Position numbers and translations under genes: made by a program. This document shows positions 20,981-30,390 of a DNA stretch of 64,000 bases, piece after piece. Origin of the DNA: Burkholderia aenigmatica. Lineage in GTDB: Bacteria > Pseudomonadota > Gammaproteobacteria > Burkholderiales > Burkholderiaceae. How positions within the stretch are numbered: position 1 is the stretch's first letter; every line of letters begins with the position of its first letter. Under the pieces are notes generated by a model. The model searched no databases, had not been told where the DNA came from, and saw only the letters and a list, made by a program, of their open reading frames with translations. The stretch spans positions 1-64,000 of the forward strand of contig NZ_CABVQC010000008.1 of NCBI RefSeq assembly GCF_902499175.1, given 5' to 3'.

Positions 20981-21310
20981 TTACTGCGCACTCTGCCCGC
21001 TACCCGACATGCCGCCGGACGAACTGCCCAGTGTGCTCATCATCGACTGCGGAATCTTGTTCTTGAACGAATCGAGATAACGCTGATAAACGAGCGACGC
21101 AACATCGCCGAGCATCGGCTGCACCGGTGCCGCCGCACGGTTGTCTCGCTGCATCGAAAGCCATGCCCTGGTCGAACGGTCGACGTCGGATGCGGCTGGC
21201 GCCGTACCTTGTTGCGCATGTACGACTGCGGTGCCCATTGCCATGCAAATGATCGCGCCCAGTACCGCGATCCGCCCCGCACGCATAGCCCGCTGATGGT
21301 TGTTATTCAT
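20981..21310 (-). CDS. DUF3613 small exported protein in the tad operon
   Basis: 109 residues, starting MNNNHQRAMRAG, with a signal peptide ending VVHAQQ. The mature part carries TRAWLSMQRDNRAAAP and VYQRYLDSFKNKIPQSM, matching DUF3613, followed by a Ser/Gly-rich end. The family is found almost only inside proteobacterial tad loci. Its place between tadD and tadG with short gaps supports a pilus-related periplasmic role. Function not established. Confidence 0.8.
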   Translation of the reverse strand: MNNNHQRAMRAGRIAVLGAIICMAMGTAVVHAQQGTAPAASDVDRSTRAWLSMQRDNRAAAPVQPMLGDVASLVYQRYLDSFKNKIPQSMMSTLGSSSGGMSGSGQSAQ

Positions 21311-21335
21311 GTCGTTCCCCGCCTGTCTGTTCTGT

Positions 21336-22178
21336 TCATTGTGCAAACCGTTGCAGCAATGGCACGGTCTGGTCATAGCCAAAATTGTTTGCCATCGGCG
21401 TGATCGGCGCGGTCGCGGTGCGCCGCGACACCACCGGTGGCGTTGCGACCGCACGCTGCTGTGCATGTGCAGCAGCCGTAATTTTTGCGGCATCGCCGAC
21501 GATGTCCTTGCGAATATCCGCTGACAGATGCTGCTGGTTCATCAGCCGCTGCGCGTCCTGTGTGCGCCCTGCCGCGAGCAAATACAGCGCGAGGTTGCTG
21601 ACGATTTTCGGATTGCGTTGATCCAGCTCCGCCGCCTTCATCAGCGGCACCCGAGCGCCGACCACATCGCCGCTACGCAATTTCGCGTAGGCGAGATCGG
21701 ACAGCAGCGACGCGTCGGTCGGCTCGAGTTCGGTCGCCTGCGTCAGGGCCTGTACCGCGTGACCGAAATCGCCGGCCGCACCGGCGATCAACCCGAGCCC
21801 GCGGTAACCGCGAGCGGCGAGCGGCGTCTTCAGCAACTGCGTATAGGCGGCCGCACCGGCAGCAGGCTGGTCGGTCATGCGCAGTGCGTCTGCGCGCAGC
21901 AGGATCGTGTCCGGCGACACGCCGTACGCCTTGTCGTACGCATCGATATGCGCAAGCGACGCGTAATAGAGACCCTGTGCCTGCATCCGCTGGATCAGAC
22001 CGAGATACATCGCGGGCGTATCCGGCACTGTCTGTTTCTGGTCAGCCGCATGAATCAGCGCCGCGCGTTCGGTCTGCGCACCGATGCCGTAGCCGCTTTC
22101 CTTGGACGCGCAAGCACCCAGCAGCAGCACCGCCGCCACCATACTTGCGTGCCTCGTCATCCTGATGATCCGCTTCAT
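21336..22178 (-). CDS. tadD: TadD, tetratricopeptide-repeat lipoprotein of Flp pilus
   Basis: 280 residues from the ATG at 22178, with AAGGGA upstream; a GTG start five codons earlier is less likely. Lipobox LLLGAC gives lipidation at the Cys. The body contains TPR units (GYRGLGLIAGAAGDFGHAVQALTQATELEPTD and LAYAKLRSGDVVGARVPLMKAAELDQRNP regions), followed by a low-complexity C-terminus. TadD proteins act as outer-membrane pilotins or scaffolds for the secretin. It lies between tadC and the DUF3613 gene. Confidence 0.88.
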   Translation of the reverse strand: MKRIIRMTRHASMVAAVLLLGACASKESGYGIGAQTERAALIHAADQKQTVPDTPAMYLGLIQRMQAQGLYYASLAHIDAYDKAYGVSPDTILLRADALRMTDQPAAGAAAYTQLLKTPLAARGYRGLGLIAGAAGDFGHAVQALTQATELEPTDASLLSDLAYAKLRSGDVVGARVPLMKAAELDQRNPKIVSNLALYLLAAGRTQDAQRLMNQQHLSADIRKDIVGDAAKITAAAHAQQRAVATPPVVSRRTATAPITPMANNFGYDQTVPLLQRFAQ

Positions 22179-22196
22179 CGTCGTCCCTTCCACCCA

Positions 22197-23189
22197 TCAT
22201 TGATGCGCCGACAGCGCATGCATCACGGCCAGCAACCCGGGCCCTGCCGTCACGATCAGCAGTGCGGGTAACAGCGTCAGGACCATGACACCCGTCATCT
22301 TCACGGTCAGTCGGCCGATCCGCTCGCGAAGCATCGCGCGGCGCGTCTCCCGCAGCCGGTCGCCGAACTGCTTGAGCGGCTCCTGCACCGCGCCGCCGTG
22401 CTTGTCGACCTGCACCATCAACCGGGCAATCGCACGCAAGTCCTCGTTTTCGAACCCGCCCGACAACCGCTGCATCGACTGATCGCGCGTGCGGCCTGCT
22501 GCGAACTGACGCTGTGCGATGCCGACCTCCGACGACAGCACCGGCATCATCCCGCGGAAATCGTTGGTCACGACCTGCAGGCTTTGATCCAGCGACAGCC
22601 CGACACCCTGCAACAGGCGCAGCATGTCGACGAACAACGGCAGTTCATCGACGACGCTTTGGCGACGAGCGGCGGCACGGCGTTGCACGTAAAGCTTCGG
22701 CAGCATGAAACCGAGCCCGAATGCGGCAAACATCCCGATCATCCAGTACGCGCCCTTCATTCGTCCGCTGGCGAATATCGCAAACAGAAGCGGTAACCCG
22801 ATCCCGCAAGCGATCCGCGCGCTCAGGAACAGTCCGCGAGTGCGCGTATCGACGTAGCCGCATTGCTCGAGAATGCGGCGATCCTCTTCCGCGACAATGT
22901 GCTTGCCGAACCCGGTATCGAGCCAGCGCATCCCCGCCGCGGACAGTCGCGCAAGCATGCGCTCGATGCGCTGACGGCCGGGAGAGACCGGTTTCGCGTC
23001 GGTCGCGTCCTCCGCCGCGGGCCGTACCTTGGCCGCGTCGCGTGTCGCCATGCGCTGGTCGAGCGCATCGGCCAGCGCGCGTTCAGCACGCGACGCTGCG
23101 CTCGCACGCATCAACGCAATCAGTCCAAACAACAGTACGCCTAGCGCGCCAAGCGCCAGAGCAACCGATCCGATCTGAGTCGCCGTCAT
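22197..23189 (-). CDS. tadC: TadC, inner-membrane platform protein of Flp pilus
   Basis: 330 residues from the ATG at 23189, four bases after the tadB stop. There is an N-terminal membrane segment (ALGALGVLLFGLIALM), two central ones and one or two at the end; between them lies the T2SSF domain (DELPLFVDMLRLLQGVGLSLDQSLQVV). With TadB it forms the polytopic platform that couples the TadA ATPase to pilin movement. Confidence 0.92.
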   Translation of the reverse strand: MTATQIGSVALALGALGVLLFGLIALMRASAASRAERALADALDQRMATRDAAKVRPAAEDATDAKPVSPGRQRIERMLARLSAAGMRWLDTGFGKHIVAEEDRRILEQCGYVDTRTRGLFLSARIACGIGLPLLFAIFASGRMKGAYWMIGMFAAFGLGFMLPKLYVQRRAAARRQSVVDELPLFVDMLRLLQGVGLSLDQSLQVVTNDFRGMMPVLSSEVGIAQRQFAAGRTRDQSMQRLSGGFENEDLRAIARLMVQVDKHGGAVQEPLKQFGDRLRETRRAMLRERIGRLTVKMTGVMVLTLLPALLIVTAGPGLLAVMHALSAHQ

Positions 23190-23193
23190 CGCA

Positions 23194-24186
23194 TCACCTG
23201 AGTCGAGCCATTCGATACAACCACACGGTTCCCGCAACCTGCATCAGGAACGCGAAGATGAGGAGCGTTCTTCCGCCCGGGTCGATCCACATCCCTTCCA
23301 GATACTTCGGATTGGTCATCACGACAAAACTGCCGATCGCGATCGGCAACATCACAAGCACGAACGCCGATAGCCGCGTCTCGGCCGACATCGCCGTCAG
23401 CTCGCGCTCCGCCTGCTCGAGGTCACGCATGAACACGGCCATGCGTTCGAGCATCACGTCCGCGCGACCGCCATACTTGACCGACAAGCGCAGCACCGAC
23501 CCGAGCAGTTCGAATTCCTGCGCCCGATAGATCTTCGCAATATGGAGCATCGCGCGGTCGATCTCGACACCCGTCCGCAACATTCGCGACACGTGATCGA
23601 GGCACCCGCGCAGCGGTTCCTCCGTCGTCAGCAGCGCTGCCTGAAATGCGGCTGGCACGCTGTTGCCAAGCGTCACCAGTCGCACGATCCCGTCGAGAAA
23701 TGACGGGATCTGCCGGACGATCTTCAGGCGCCGCCGCTGGATGCGCGAAGCGATCCAGATGCCAAAAATCGCAGCCCCGCAGACCAGCGCGGCGAAGCAC
23801 GCGAGCGCGCCACCGCGGCTGCCCGCGATGGACGCAATCGCGACGAGCACGGCCAGCGCGACGATCGCCTTGCCGCGCGCGCCTTCGATCCCGGCGCGGT
23901 TCACGAGGTTGGTCAGATACTCAGTCGCGACCGCGTACCAGTGCGCCCAGAAAGCACGAGATGTCGCGTTGCGCACGCCACCGGATGACGCCACTGTCCG
24001 CGACGCAGCGGATGACGCCGGTCTTGCGGACGGCGACGTCGCGCGTGCACCGGGTTCAAGCCGGCTGTCGATGAAGCGCTTTGCATCGGTGCGCACGCGC
24101 CGAGTTTCCGCATGTCGCCACAGCATCAGCGCCGATGCCACGCACACCATTGCGACCGCGAGCATCCAGACCATCGCGCTATACAT
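23194..24186 (-). CDS. tadB: TadB, inner-membrane platform protein of Flp pilus
   Basis: 330 residues; the start at 24186 overlaps the end of tadA by eight bases, implying translational coupling. Membrane segments lie at residues about 5-22, around 110-150 and near the C-terminus, with the T2SSF domain between (SFLDGIVRLVTLGNSVPAAFQAAL, GGRADVMLERMAVFMRDLEQAERELTAMSAETR). It pairs with TadC. Confidence 0.92.
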   Translation of the reverse strand: MYSAMVWMLAVAMVCVASALMLWRHAETRRVRTDAKRFIDSRLEPGARATSPSARPASSAASRTVASSGGVRNATSRAFWAHWYAVATEYLTNLVNRAGIEGARGKAIVALAVLVAIASIAGSRGGALACFAALVCGAAIFGIWIASRIQRRRLKIVRQIPSFLDGIVRLVTLGNSVPAAFQAALLTTEEPLRGCLDHVSRMLRTGVEIDRAMLHIAKIYRAQEFELLGSVLRLSVKYGGRADVMLERMAVFMRDLEQAERELTAMSAETRLSAFVLVMLPIAIGSFVVMTNPKYLEGMWIDPGGRTLLIFAFLMQVAGTVWLYRMARLR

Positions 24187-25534
24187 TGAAGCCCCCGCCG
24201 CGACCGAAACCGCCGCCGCCGAACCCGGCGCCACCCAATCCGCTGTTCATCAACGTCTGGCGGAAACGTGCAAGCTTCGGCGAATGCGGATGGATACCCA
24301 GCGACTCCCAGTTATCGACCTCCTCGCCCTCCGGCGTCACGCGCGCTTCGTAGCGATACAGCTCCTGCGTCGCGATGATGTTGTCGGACAACCCGGTCAC
24401 CTCGGTGATCGACAGAATCCGGCGGCGTCCATTCGACAGTCGCCCGATCTGCACGATGAAGTCGATCGCGTTCGCGATCTGGCGACGCAGGCTCGACTCG
24501 GTCCCCTGGAAGCCCGCGAAACCGGCGAGCATCTCGAGACGATACAGACACTCGCGCGGCGAGCTCGCGTGCACCGTGCCCATCGAGCCGTCGTGGCCCG
24601 TGTTCATCGCCTGCAGCATTTCCAGCACTTCGCCGCCGCGCACTTCGCCGACGATGATCCGGTCCGGGCGCATTCGCAGCGTATTGCGCAGCAGGTCGCG
24701 AATCGACACGACGCCGGTTCCGTCGAAACCGCCCGGACGGCTCTCGAGACGCACGACGTGCGGGTGATTCAGCGACAGTTCGGCCGTATCCTCGATCGTC
24801 ACGACACGTTCGGCCTCCGGAATGTGGAATGCAAGCGCGTTAAGCAGCGACGTCTTCCCCGAGCTCGTGCCACCCGACACGAGCACGTTGCAACGCGCCT
24901 CGACCGCCGCCTCGAGCAACGCGCCGATCTCTTCGTTGTATGTGCCGTTGCCGAGAAGGTCCGAGGGTTTGAGCGGATCCTTGCGGAATTTCCGGATCGA
25001 CACAATCGGGCCGTCGATCGACAGCGGCTCGATCACGACGTTCACGCGTCCGCCATCCGGCAGTCGCGCGTCGACCATCGGGTTCGACTCGTCGAGACGA
25101 CGCCCGATCGGCGCAAGAATCCGGCGCACGATGCGTAGCAAGTGCGCGTTGTCGGTGAAGCGCACCGGCAGCTTCGCGAGAATCCCGTGGCGCGACACGT
25201 ACACGTCGTTATAGCCGTTGATCAGGATGTCCTCGACCGCCGGATCCGCGAGCAGATCCTCGATCGGCCCGAAGCCCGCGAGCTCCTTCGTCAGCGCTTC
25301 GGCGATCGTGCGCACCTCGTTCTCGTTGAGCGGAATGCGACGCAGACGCACGAAGCTGTCAATCTCGAGATCGACGAACTGATTGATCGCCTCGCGGGAC
25401 CATCGGCCGAACTCGGCGCCCAGTTCCTCGATACGCGTCAGCAGATGCTCGTGCGCGGCATTCTTGATGTCGTGGAATTGCTGCGTCTGGGAGAACGGCG
25501 CTGCGCCGTCGGCAAATTGAATGTCGTGTGCCAT
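24179..25534 (-). CDS. tadA: TadA/CpaF secretion ATPase
   Basis: 451 residues. GspE-family hexameric ATPase of the CpaF branch: Walker A SGGTSSGKTSLLNAL, Asp box region, Walker B RPDRIIVGEVRGGEVLEML and the His box TGHDGSMGTVHA. The N-terminal part (ERFTDNAHLLRIVRR-like, KLPVRFTDNAHLLR) forms the substrate-ring domain. The C-terminus ends with a Gly-rich tail (GGAGFGGGGFGRGGG). It powers Flp pilin assembly. It starts three bases after the tadZ stop and overlaps tadB. Confidence 0.95.
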   Translation of the reverse strand: MAHDIQFADGAAPFSQTQQFHDIKNAAHEHLLTRIEELGAEFGRWSREAINQFVDLEIDSFVRLRRIPLNENEVRTIAEALTKELAGFGPIEDLLADPAVEDILINGYNDVYVSRHGILAKLPVRFTDNAHLLRIVRRILAPIGRRLDESNPMVDARLPDGGRVNVVIEPLSIDGPIVSIRKFRKDPLKPSDLLGNGTYNEEIGALLEAAVEARCNVLVSGGTSSGKTSLLNALAFHIPEAERVVTIEDTAELSLNHPHVVRLESRPGGFDGTGVVSIRDLLRNTLRMRPDRIIVGEVRGGEVLEMLQAMNTGHDGSMGTVHASSPRECLYRLEMLAGFAGFQGTESSLRRQIANAIDFIVQIGRLSNGRRRILSITEVTGLSDNIIATQELYRYEARVTPEGEEVDNWESLGIHPHSPKLARFRQTLMNSGLGGAGFGGGGFGRGGGFNV

Positions 25535-25537
25535 CGG

Positions 25538-26812
25538 TTATGACCGCTTGGACGAGGGTTTAATGAAACGCTTGAGCGCGGACAGGCCCGGCGCGGTGCG
25601 CGACGCGCCCGCCATGCCCGATACGCCGGGCAGCCGCGCGGCGAGGGATTCGAGTGCGCGTACATACGGATCGCGCTCCGCCGCATCGACGATGAGCCGT
25701 CCCTGGTTCGCGGCATGGCCGATCGCGACGCGACGCGCGGGCAAGGTGCCGACCAGCGACAAGCCGAGACGCTCGGCGATCTGCCCCGGCATCAGGTCCA
25801 GCGCCGGATCGTACTGATTGACCACGAGCTTGACGCGGTCGGTATCGACACCCGCATCGCGCAGCCCGGTGAGCAAGTCGGCCGCCGACACGATCGATGC
25901 GACACCCTGATCGCACACAAGCCACGACTCGTCTGCCGATGCGGCGATCTGCATGACGAACTCGCGATTCGAGAACCCGCCGAGGTCGACGACCTGCTGG
26001 TCGAAGAACGCGCGAAAACGGTTCAGCAAACCGATGCATGACGCATAAGACACGTCGCGCAACGCGCCCAGGTCCGGCGGCAGTGTCGTCAGTGCGACGC
26101 CGCTCTGGTGCCGCGTGAGTGCGGTGTTGACGAACGTGCGATCGATGCGGCGCAGGTTCTGCACGGCGTCGATGAAATGGAATTCGCAGCGCGTATTCAG
26201 GAACAGCGCACCGTCACCGGCTGGCAACCCCAGATCGATCAGCGCGGTTTGGCGACCGGCCGGCACGCCGCCGTCCGGGCTGCCTGTCGCCCCTGGACCG
26301 AGCGCCCGCTTCTGCAGCCAGACCGCGAGATTCGCGGCAAACGTGCTGACGCCCATGCCGGCACGCGCCCCGAGCAGCGCAACGACCTTGCCGTGGCGGC
26401 TCGTCGGCTCGCTGACGTGAGTCAGCAGACCACGCGTCGTCCGCAGTGCATCCTCGGCCGAGGCCGACACGTCGATGAAGTCGCGCACGCCCGCACGCAG
26501 TGCAGCGAGCGTGCTTTCCGGCTGGGCGAGCGAGCCGAGCGCAACGATCGGCAACCCCGGATGCGCTGCGCGTACCGTGGCAGCGGCGACGCTCGCCGCA
26601 TCGCTGCGTTCGGAGAAATCGATGAACACCAGGGCCGGATTGAGCCCCGTGATGCGCTGCGCAAGCGCACCCGGCTCCAGCGACGCGGCCTCGACCGCCC
26701 CGGCCGACACCAGCGTATCGGCCAGCCAGCGCACATGCGCTTCCTTTGTCGATGCGCAAACGAAGTAGTCGGTCACGGCGGGTTCACACAATGATTGAGT
26801 TCGTGCATTCAT
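25538..26812 (-). CDS. tadZ: TadZ/CpaE-like pilus localisation protein, atypical Walker A
   Basis: 424 residues from the ATG at 26812, which has GGGGGTG upstream. The N-terminal 130 residues resemble a receiver-like domain (LVFIDFSERSD, IVALGSLAQPESTLAAL). The following ParA/MinD-like ATPase domain reads LLGARAGMGVSTFAANLA: the two lysines of the deviant Walker A motif (KGGxGKS) are replaced (Arg-Ala and Val). Strong ATP hydrolysis is therefore doubtful. TadZ proteins mark the assembly site of the Tad machine. Confidence 0.9.
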   Translation of the reverse strand: MNARTQSLCEPAVTDYFVCASTKEAHVRWLADTLVSAGAVEAASLEPGALAQRITGLNPALVFIDFSERSDAASVAAATVRAAHPGLPIVALGSLAQPESTLAALRAGVRDFIDVSASAEDALRTTRGLLTHVSEPTSRHGKVVALLGARAGMGVSTFAANLAVWLQKRALGPGATGSPDGGVPAGRQTALIDLGLPAGDGALFLNTRCEFHFIDAVQNLRRIDRTFVNTALTRHQSGVALTTLPPDLGALRDVSYASCIGLLNRFRAFFDQQVVDLGGFSNREFVMQIAASADESWLVCDQGVASIVSAADLLTGLRDAGVDTDRVKLVVNQYDPALDLMPGQIAERLGLSLVGTLPARRVAIGHAANQGRLIVDAAERDPYVRALESLAARLPGVSGMAGASRTAPGLSALKRFIKPSSKRS

Positions 26813-26872
26813 GTCGAACACCCCCGATTACGCAAGGCGTAGCGATGTGCCGCAACGCGCAATGCTTCACAT

Positions 26873-28204
26873 TCATCTCGAAAACCCCGGTGCTGCATCC
26901 GGCGACGCCGCGCCGCCCAGATAGGATCGCCACACCGGCCCATCACGCTGCTCGGACAACTCGCCGGGCGTCGCCGGCAGTACCGCCCCCTTCGCAATCG
27001 GTGCGACGAGATGCGGGGTCACGATGATCAGCAATTCCTTGTCGTTCTGCTGGTAGTTCAGGTTCTTGAAGAACGTGCCGATAATCGGCAGGTCACCGAG
27101 CAGCGGCACCTTGTTCACGTTCGACATCGTCTGGCGGTCGATCAGGCCGCCGATCACGAAGCTCTCGCCGTCACCAAGTTCGACCGTCGTATCGGCACGG
27201 CGCGTTGTGATGCCCGGCACGGCAACGCCGCTGATCGTCACGCTGTTCACGAAGTCGAGCTGGCTCGATTCCGGTGCGACCTTCAGCGCGATCCGGCTCG
27301 GGCTAAGCACCGTCGGCGTCAGCGACAGCCCGACGCCGTATTGCTTCCACTGGATCGCAGTCGAGCCGAGCCCCTGCGGCGACGGCACCGGAATCTCGCC
27401 GCCTGCGAGGAAGCTGGCGCTCTGGCCGGACAGCGCGACGAGCGTCGGCTCCGCGAGCACGCGCGCCATGTTGTTTGCTTCGAGCAGCGACAGGTCAGCG
27501 AAGATGCCACGTCCCGCGGCGTTCACAACCAGATTGAATGCGGAGGCAACCGGTGCGCCGAGCGTGGGAATGTACCCGCCCGTGCCCGGCCCCGATCCGC
27601 CGCTGTACGATTGCACACCGCCCGGCGAGAACGAGCCGAACGAAAATCCGTTGCTCTGCTTGAAGAAGTTGAAGCCGACTTGCTTGAGCACCGAGCGGCT
27701 GAATTCCACCACCCGCACGTCGACCTGCACCACGTTCTTGCCGACCAGCGTCGAGCGATCGATCACCGTGCCCTTGGGGCTCATGTTTTTGGCAACCACC
27801 GCGGCCCGCTCGTGCGCATCGAGCGATGCCGACGTTCCCCGCAGCACCGACGTCCCGCCGTACGCTTTCACCTGCGGCGTCGAGCCGTCGAGTACCGCTT
27901 GCGCAGCCGCGTCGACGACTTCGACGCTCCAGACCGTCGGTTCGTCGTGACCGCGCTCCCACAGCATCACGTTCGTCGCCCCCGGCGCTTTCGCGATCAG
28001 CAGCACCGAACCGGCACGACTGCCCTTCATGATGAGCACATCGGCGATCGCCGGATCGCCGACGGCGACCCGCTGCAGCGCGCGGCCGGCGGAAATCTGC
28101 CGCTGCGCGCCAACCGCGAGCTCGATCGTGCTGCTCGCGCTTGCAAAGGAGGCGAATGTCAGGGCCCAGAGAGCAATCGCGAATGCAATCAGTGAGTTTT
28201 TCAT
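26873..28204 (-). CDS. rcpA: RcpA/CpaC outer-membrane secretin of Flp pilus
   Basis: 443 residues with a signal peptide (MKNSLIAFAIALWALTFASFASA). Residues about 25-100 are the pilus-secretin N-terminal domain (GRALQRVAVGDPAIADVLIM), then a BON-like stretch with VDVRVVEFSRSVLKQVGFNF, then the secretin core ending VPLLGDLPIIGTFFKN and ELLIIVTPHLV, the conserved C-terminal signature. It forms the outer-membrane ring through which the pilus leaves. Sixty bases separate it from tadZ. Confidence 0.94.
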   Translation of the reverse strand: MKNSLIAFAIALWALTFASFASASSTIELAVGAQRQISAGRALQRVAVGDPAIADVLIMKGSRAGSVLLIAKAPGATNVMLWERGHDEPTVWSVEVVDAAAQAVLDGSTPQVKAYGGTSVLRGTSASLDAHERAAVVAKNMSPKGTVIDRSTLVGKNVVQVDVRVVEFSRSVLKQVGFNFFKQSNGFSFGSFSPGGVQSYSGGSGPGTGGYIPTLGAPVASAFNLVVNAAGRGIFADLSLLEANNMARVLAEPTLVALSGQSASFLAGGEIPVPSPQGLGSTAIQWKQYGVGLSLTPTVLSPSRIALKVAPESSQLDFVNSVTISGVAVPGITTRRADTTVELGDGESFVIGGLIDRQTMSNVNKVPLLGDLPIIGTFFKNLNYQQNDKELLIIVTPHLVAPIAKGAVLPATPGELSEQRDGPVWRSYLGGAASPDAAPGFSR

Positions 28205-28268
28205 TGTTTATTGGACCGTCGCACGGCCGTTACTTGTCGTCGCTGATATCGATGGCCATCGATGTTGT

Positions 28269-29213
28269 TCAATACGCAACCGTTTCCGACCGGCCGCCTC
28301 GGATTACCTCGATGCTGCCGCTGCCACCGCTGCTACCGCTGCCGCCTGGCCGCACCGCAGGCGGCAGGCGCGACGGCAGCGGCGGCACATTCACGTTGGC
28401 CGCTGCGGTCCTCGACGTGCCGGACAGTTGTTGCAGCGATACGCCGGCGGCGGCGAGCGCCGACGGCGACAGCTTGTTGTCTGTGCGCACCGCCACCGTC
28501 TGCGTCGCAAGCTCGTCGTCGCGCGGGTTGCGCAGCGCGAGCGTCAGCCGGCCGCTCGCCTCGCCGAGCGTCAGTGCATCGACCTGCGCGGTCGGTATCG
28601 CGAGTACCGCGATGCGCGTGTTGCTCGGCTGGCCGTTATTGCCGTTCGTGTTGCTGCCGCTGTCGCGCTCCGGTGTCGCATCGCCGAACGACAGCACGCG
28701 AACCTTCGACATCAGCAGCCGCGCCTGCGTCTGCGACACTTCGCCATCGAACATTCCGCCGCCGCCTTCACGCTTCAGGTTCACGAATACGTCGACGAAG
28801 TTGCCGGGCCGCAGACGGTTGCCGACCGCATTGGTCTCGTCGACGCGAACCGCAATCGCGCGTTCGCCCGGCTGAACGTCCTCGGCGAGCCCGGACACCA
28901 GTGCGTCCGACACGACCGGCATCGACGCCGGGATGTCCCTCGCGGGGACGCGACCCACCAGCGTGGCCGGATCGGCAAACGCGCCGGCCGGCGCAGGAGC
29001 CGTCGGTTGAACCTTCAGTGCATCGGCGGCAATCGGCTGACCGACCGGCAGCGTGCGCGTCGCAATGACCACGGGTACCGGGTTCGCAGCGACGGTCGGT
29101 TGTACAGGGACGGGGCGCGACGTACTGCGCCCGAGCATCCATGCGTAGATTCCAAGCAGAACAGCGATCGCAATCAGCAACCCCGCGATGATTTTTGTCA
29201 GATTGTTGGCCAT
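28269..29213 (-). CDS. rcpC: RcpC/CpaB pilus assembly protein
   Basis: 314 residues. There is one N-terminal membrane segment (KIIAGLLIAIAVLLGIYAWML), then an SAF domain (VPVVIATRTLPVGQPIAADALK, GERAIAVRVDETNAVGNRLRPGNFVDVFV), and a Gly/Ser-rich C-terminus before a short basic end. RcpC/CpaB proteins sit in the periplasm and support the secretin. SAF domains bind saccharide-like ligands in other proteins; a peptidoglycan contact is possible. Confidence 0.92.
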   Translation of the reverse strand: MANNLTKIIAGLLIAIAVLLGIYAWMLGRSTSRPVPVQPTVAANPVPVVIATRTLPVGQPIAADALKVQPTAPAPAGAFADPATLVGRVPARDIPASMPVVSDALVSGLAEDVQPGERAIAVRVDETNAVGNRLRPGNFVDVFVNLKREGGGGMFDGEVSQTQARLLMSKVRVLSFGDATPERDSGSNTNGNNGQPSNTRIAVLAIPTAQVDALTLGEASGRLTLALRNPRDDELATQTVAVRTDNKLSPSALAAAGVSLQQLSGTSRTAAANVNVPPLPSRLPPAVRPGGSGSSGGSGSIEVIRGGRSETVAY

Positions 29214-29288
29214 GTTGGTATGGGAATGCCGGAATCAGGTTCTGGAGCGTGTCAACGGTCGGGTGACTACATTCAATAGGTGTGCGAT

Positions 29289-29792
29289 TCAAAGCATGCT
29301 GGGCTGAACCTGCACGGTCGCGCTACTCTGCAACTGCGGCGCATTGAACAGGAATATCCACGGAATCAGCGGATTCGCCGCGTATGAATAGGTCGTCGTC
29401 ACCATCACGTTGAATGCGGACGTGGACGTCGATACGAATGCCGTGCCGCAGGTCACGCCGGGCGTCGATGTGGGTGCCGGCGCCGACGTGGAAACCTGCG
29501 CGGCGAAACTGACGTTACTCGACCAGGGCGCGCCGGCCAACGCTTGCGTCACCGCATTCCGCGCATTGACCTGCAGCCGGTCACACGGCACAGACGTGTA
29601 GTTCAACGCGGCGCGTGCGCCTTCGGATGCCGCGAATGTCAAACTTTGCTGGATGATGAAAACCATCCCGAACGTGACGATCGCGTAAAAGATCAGAAAG
29701 AACAAAGGAAACACGACAGCGAACTCGACCGCCGCCACCCCCCGTTGCCGCCGCCATGCGGACGGCTGGCGTGCTTGCGTCCCCCGAGCCAT
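29289..29792 (-). CDS. tadE: TadE minor pseudopilin
   Basis: 167 residues; the start at 29792 has GAGGGGG upstream and shares one base with the tadV stop (TGATG), so translation is coupled. The basic leader RRQRG is followed by VAAVEFAVVFPLFFLIFYAIV, the TadE motif with Glu five residues after the Gly where the prepilin peptidase would cut. It is expected to be processed by TadV and to join the pilus or its base. Confidence 0.92.
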   Translation of the reverse strand: MARGTQARQPSAWRRQRGVAAVEFAVVFPLFFLIFYAIVTFGMVFIIQQSLTFAASEGARAALNYTSVPCDRLQVNARNAVTQALAGAPWSSNVSFAAQVSTSAPAPTSTPGVTCGTAFVSTSTSAFNVMVTTTYSYAANPLIPWIFLFNAPQLQSSATVQVQPSML

Positions 29793-30289
29793 CACATCCC
29801 CCTCACATACACAAGATGCAGTAGCCATGCAGCCGCAGGCATCACCAGAAGCGCCGCGTATGGCGTCGCTCGACGGGCACCGAGCGTCATCGTGGGCGTC
29901 GCGCGCTTGTACAGTGCGGAGACTGGCGTACGCGACAGAAGCATCATCCAGAGCGCGTGCACGCCTGCGGCGAGGCTCGCGACAATCCAGAGCCACAACA
30001 GCGCTGGCGCACCACACCATGCACCCAGTACGGCGAATACCTTGACGTCGGCCGCACCCATTACACGCAATGCGAACAAGGGAAAAAAACAAACCAGCCC
30101 CACAGCCGCACCGACCAATGATTGGGACAACGAGATTCCGAACGGATTTCGATCGATGGTCGCAGCCACCAATGCGCCGACCAACCCCGCGACGACCAGC
30201 GAGCTTCGAATACGCCGAAAGCGGATATCGCTAGACGCGACGAATGCCGCCCAGCACAGGAATGCCCCGATGAAGAAAAGATGAGCCAT
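29792..30289 (-). CDS. tadV: TadV/CpaA prepilin peptidase
   Basis: 165 residues from the ATG at 30289. Polytopic with about six membrane segments. Two catalytic aspartates are visible: ASSDIRFRRI near residue 20 and the GxxD motif GAADVKVF near residue 80. It lacks the N-methylase domain of type IV PilD, as usual for Tad peptidases. It cleaves the leader of Flp and of TadE/TadG-type pseudopilins. A perfect hairpin separates it from flp. Confidence 0.93.
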   Translation of the reverse strand: MAHLFFIGAFLCWAAFVASSDIRFRRIRSSLVVAGLVGALVAATIDRNPFGISLSQSLVGAAVGLVCFFPLFALRVMGAADVKVFAVLGAWCGAPALLWLWIVASLAAGVHALWMMLLSRTPVSALYKRATPTMTLGARRATPYAALLVMPAAAWLLHLVYVRGM

Positions 30290-30317
30290 CACGTCGCGAC
30301 CTGCCGCGACCAGGACA

Positions 30318-30347
30318 GCGGGCGAATTACGTCAATAATTCGCCCGC
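30318..30347 (-). promoter_or_regulatory. Twelve-pair stem-loop between flp and tadV
   Basis: GCGGGCGAATTA (30318-30329), six-base loop, TAATTCGCCCGC (30336-30347): a perfect stem with no T run on the minus strand. Placed between the pilin gene and the assembly genes, it can slow or partly stop transcription or protect flp mRNA, giving more pilin than machinery. Confidence 0.75.
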
Positions 30348-30390
30348 CGCAAAGCCGCAAGGTGTTTTCGGAACCGGCAGTTTTTACTTG

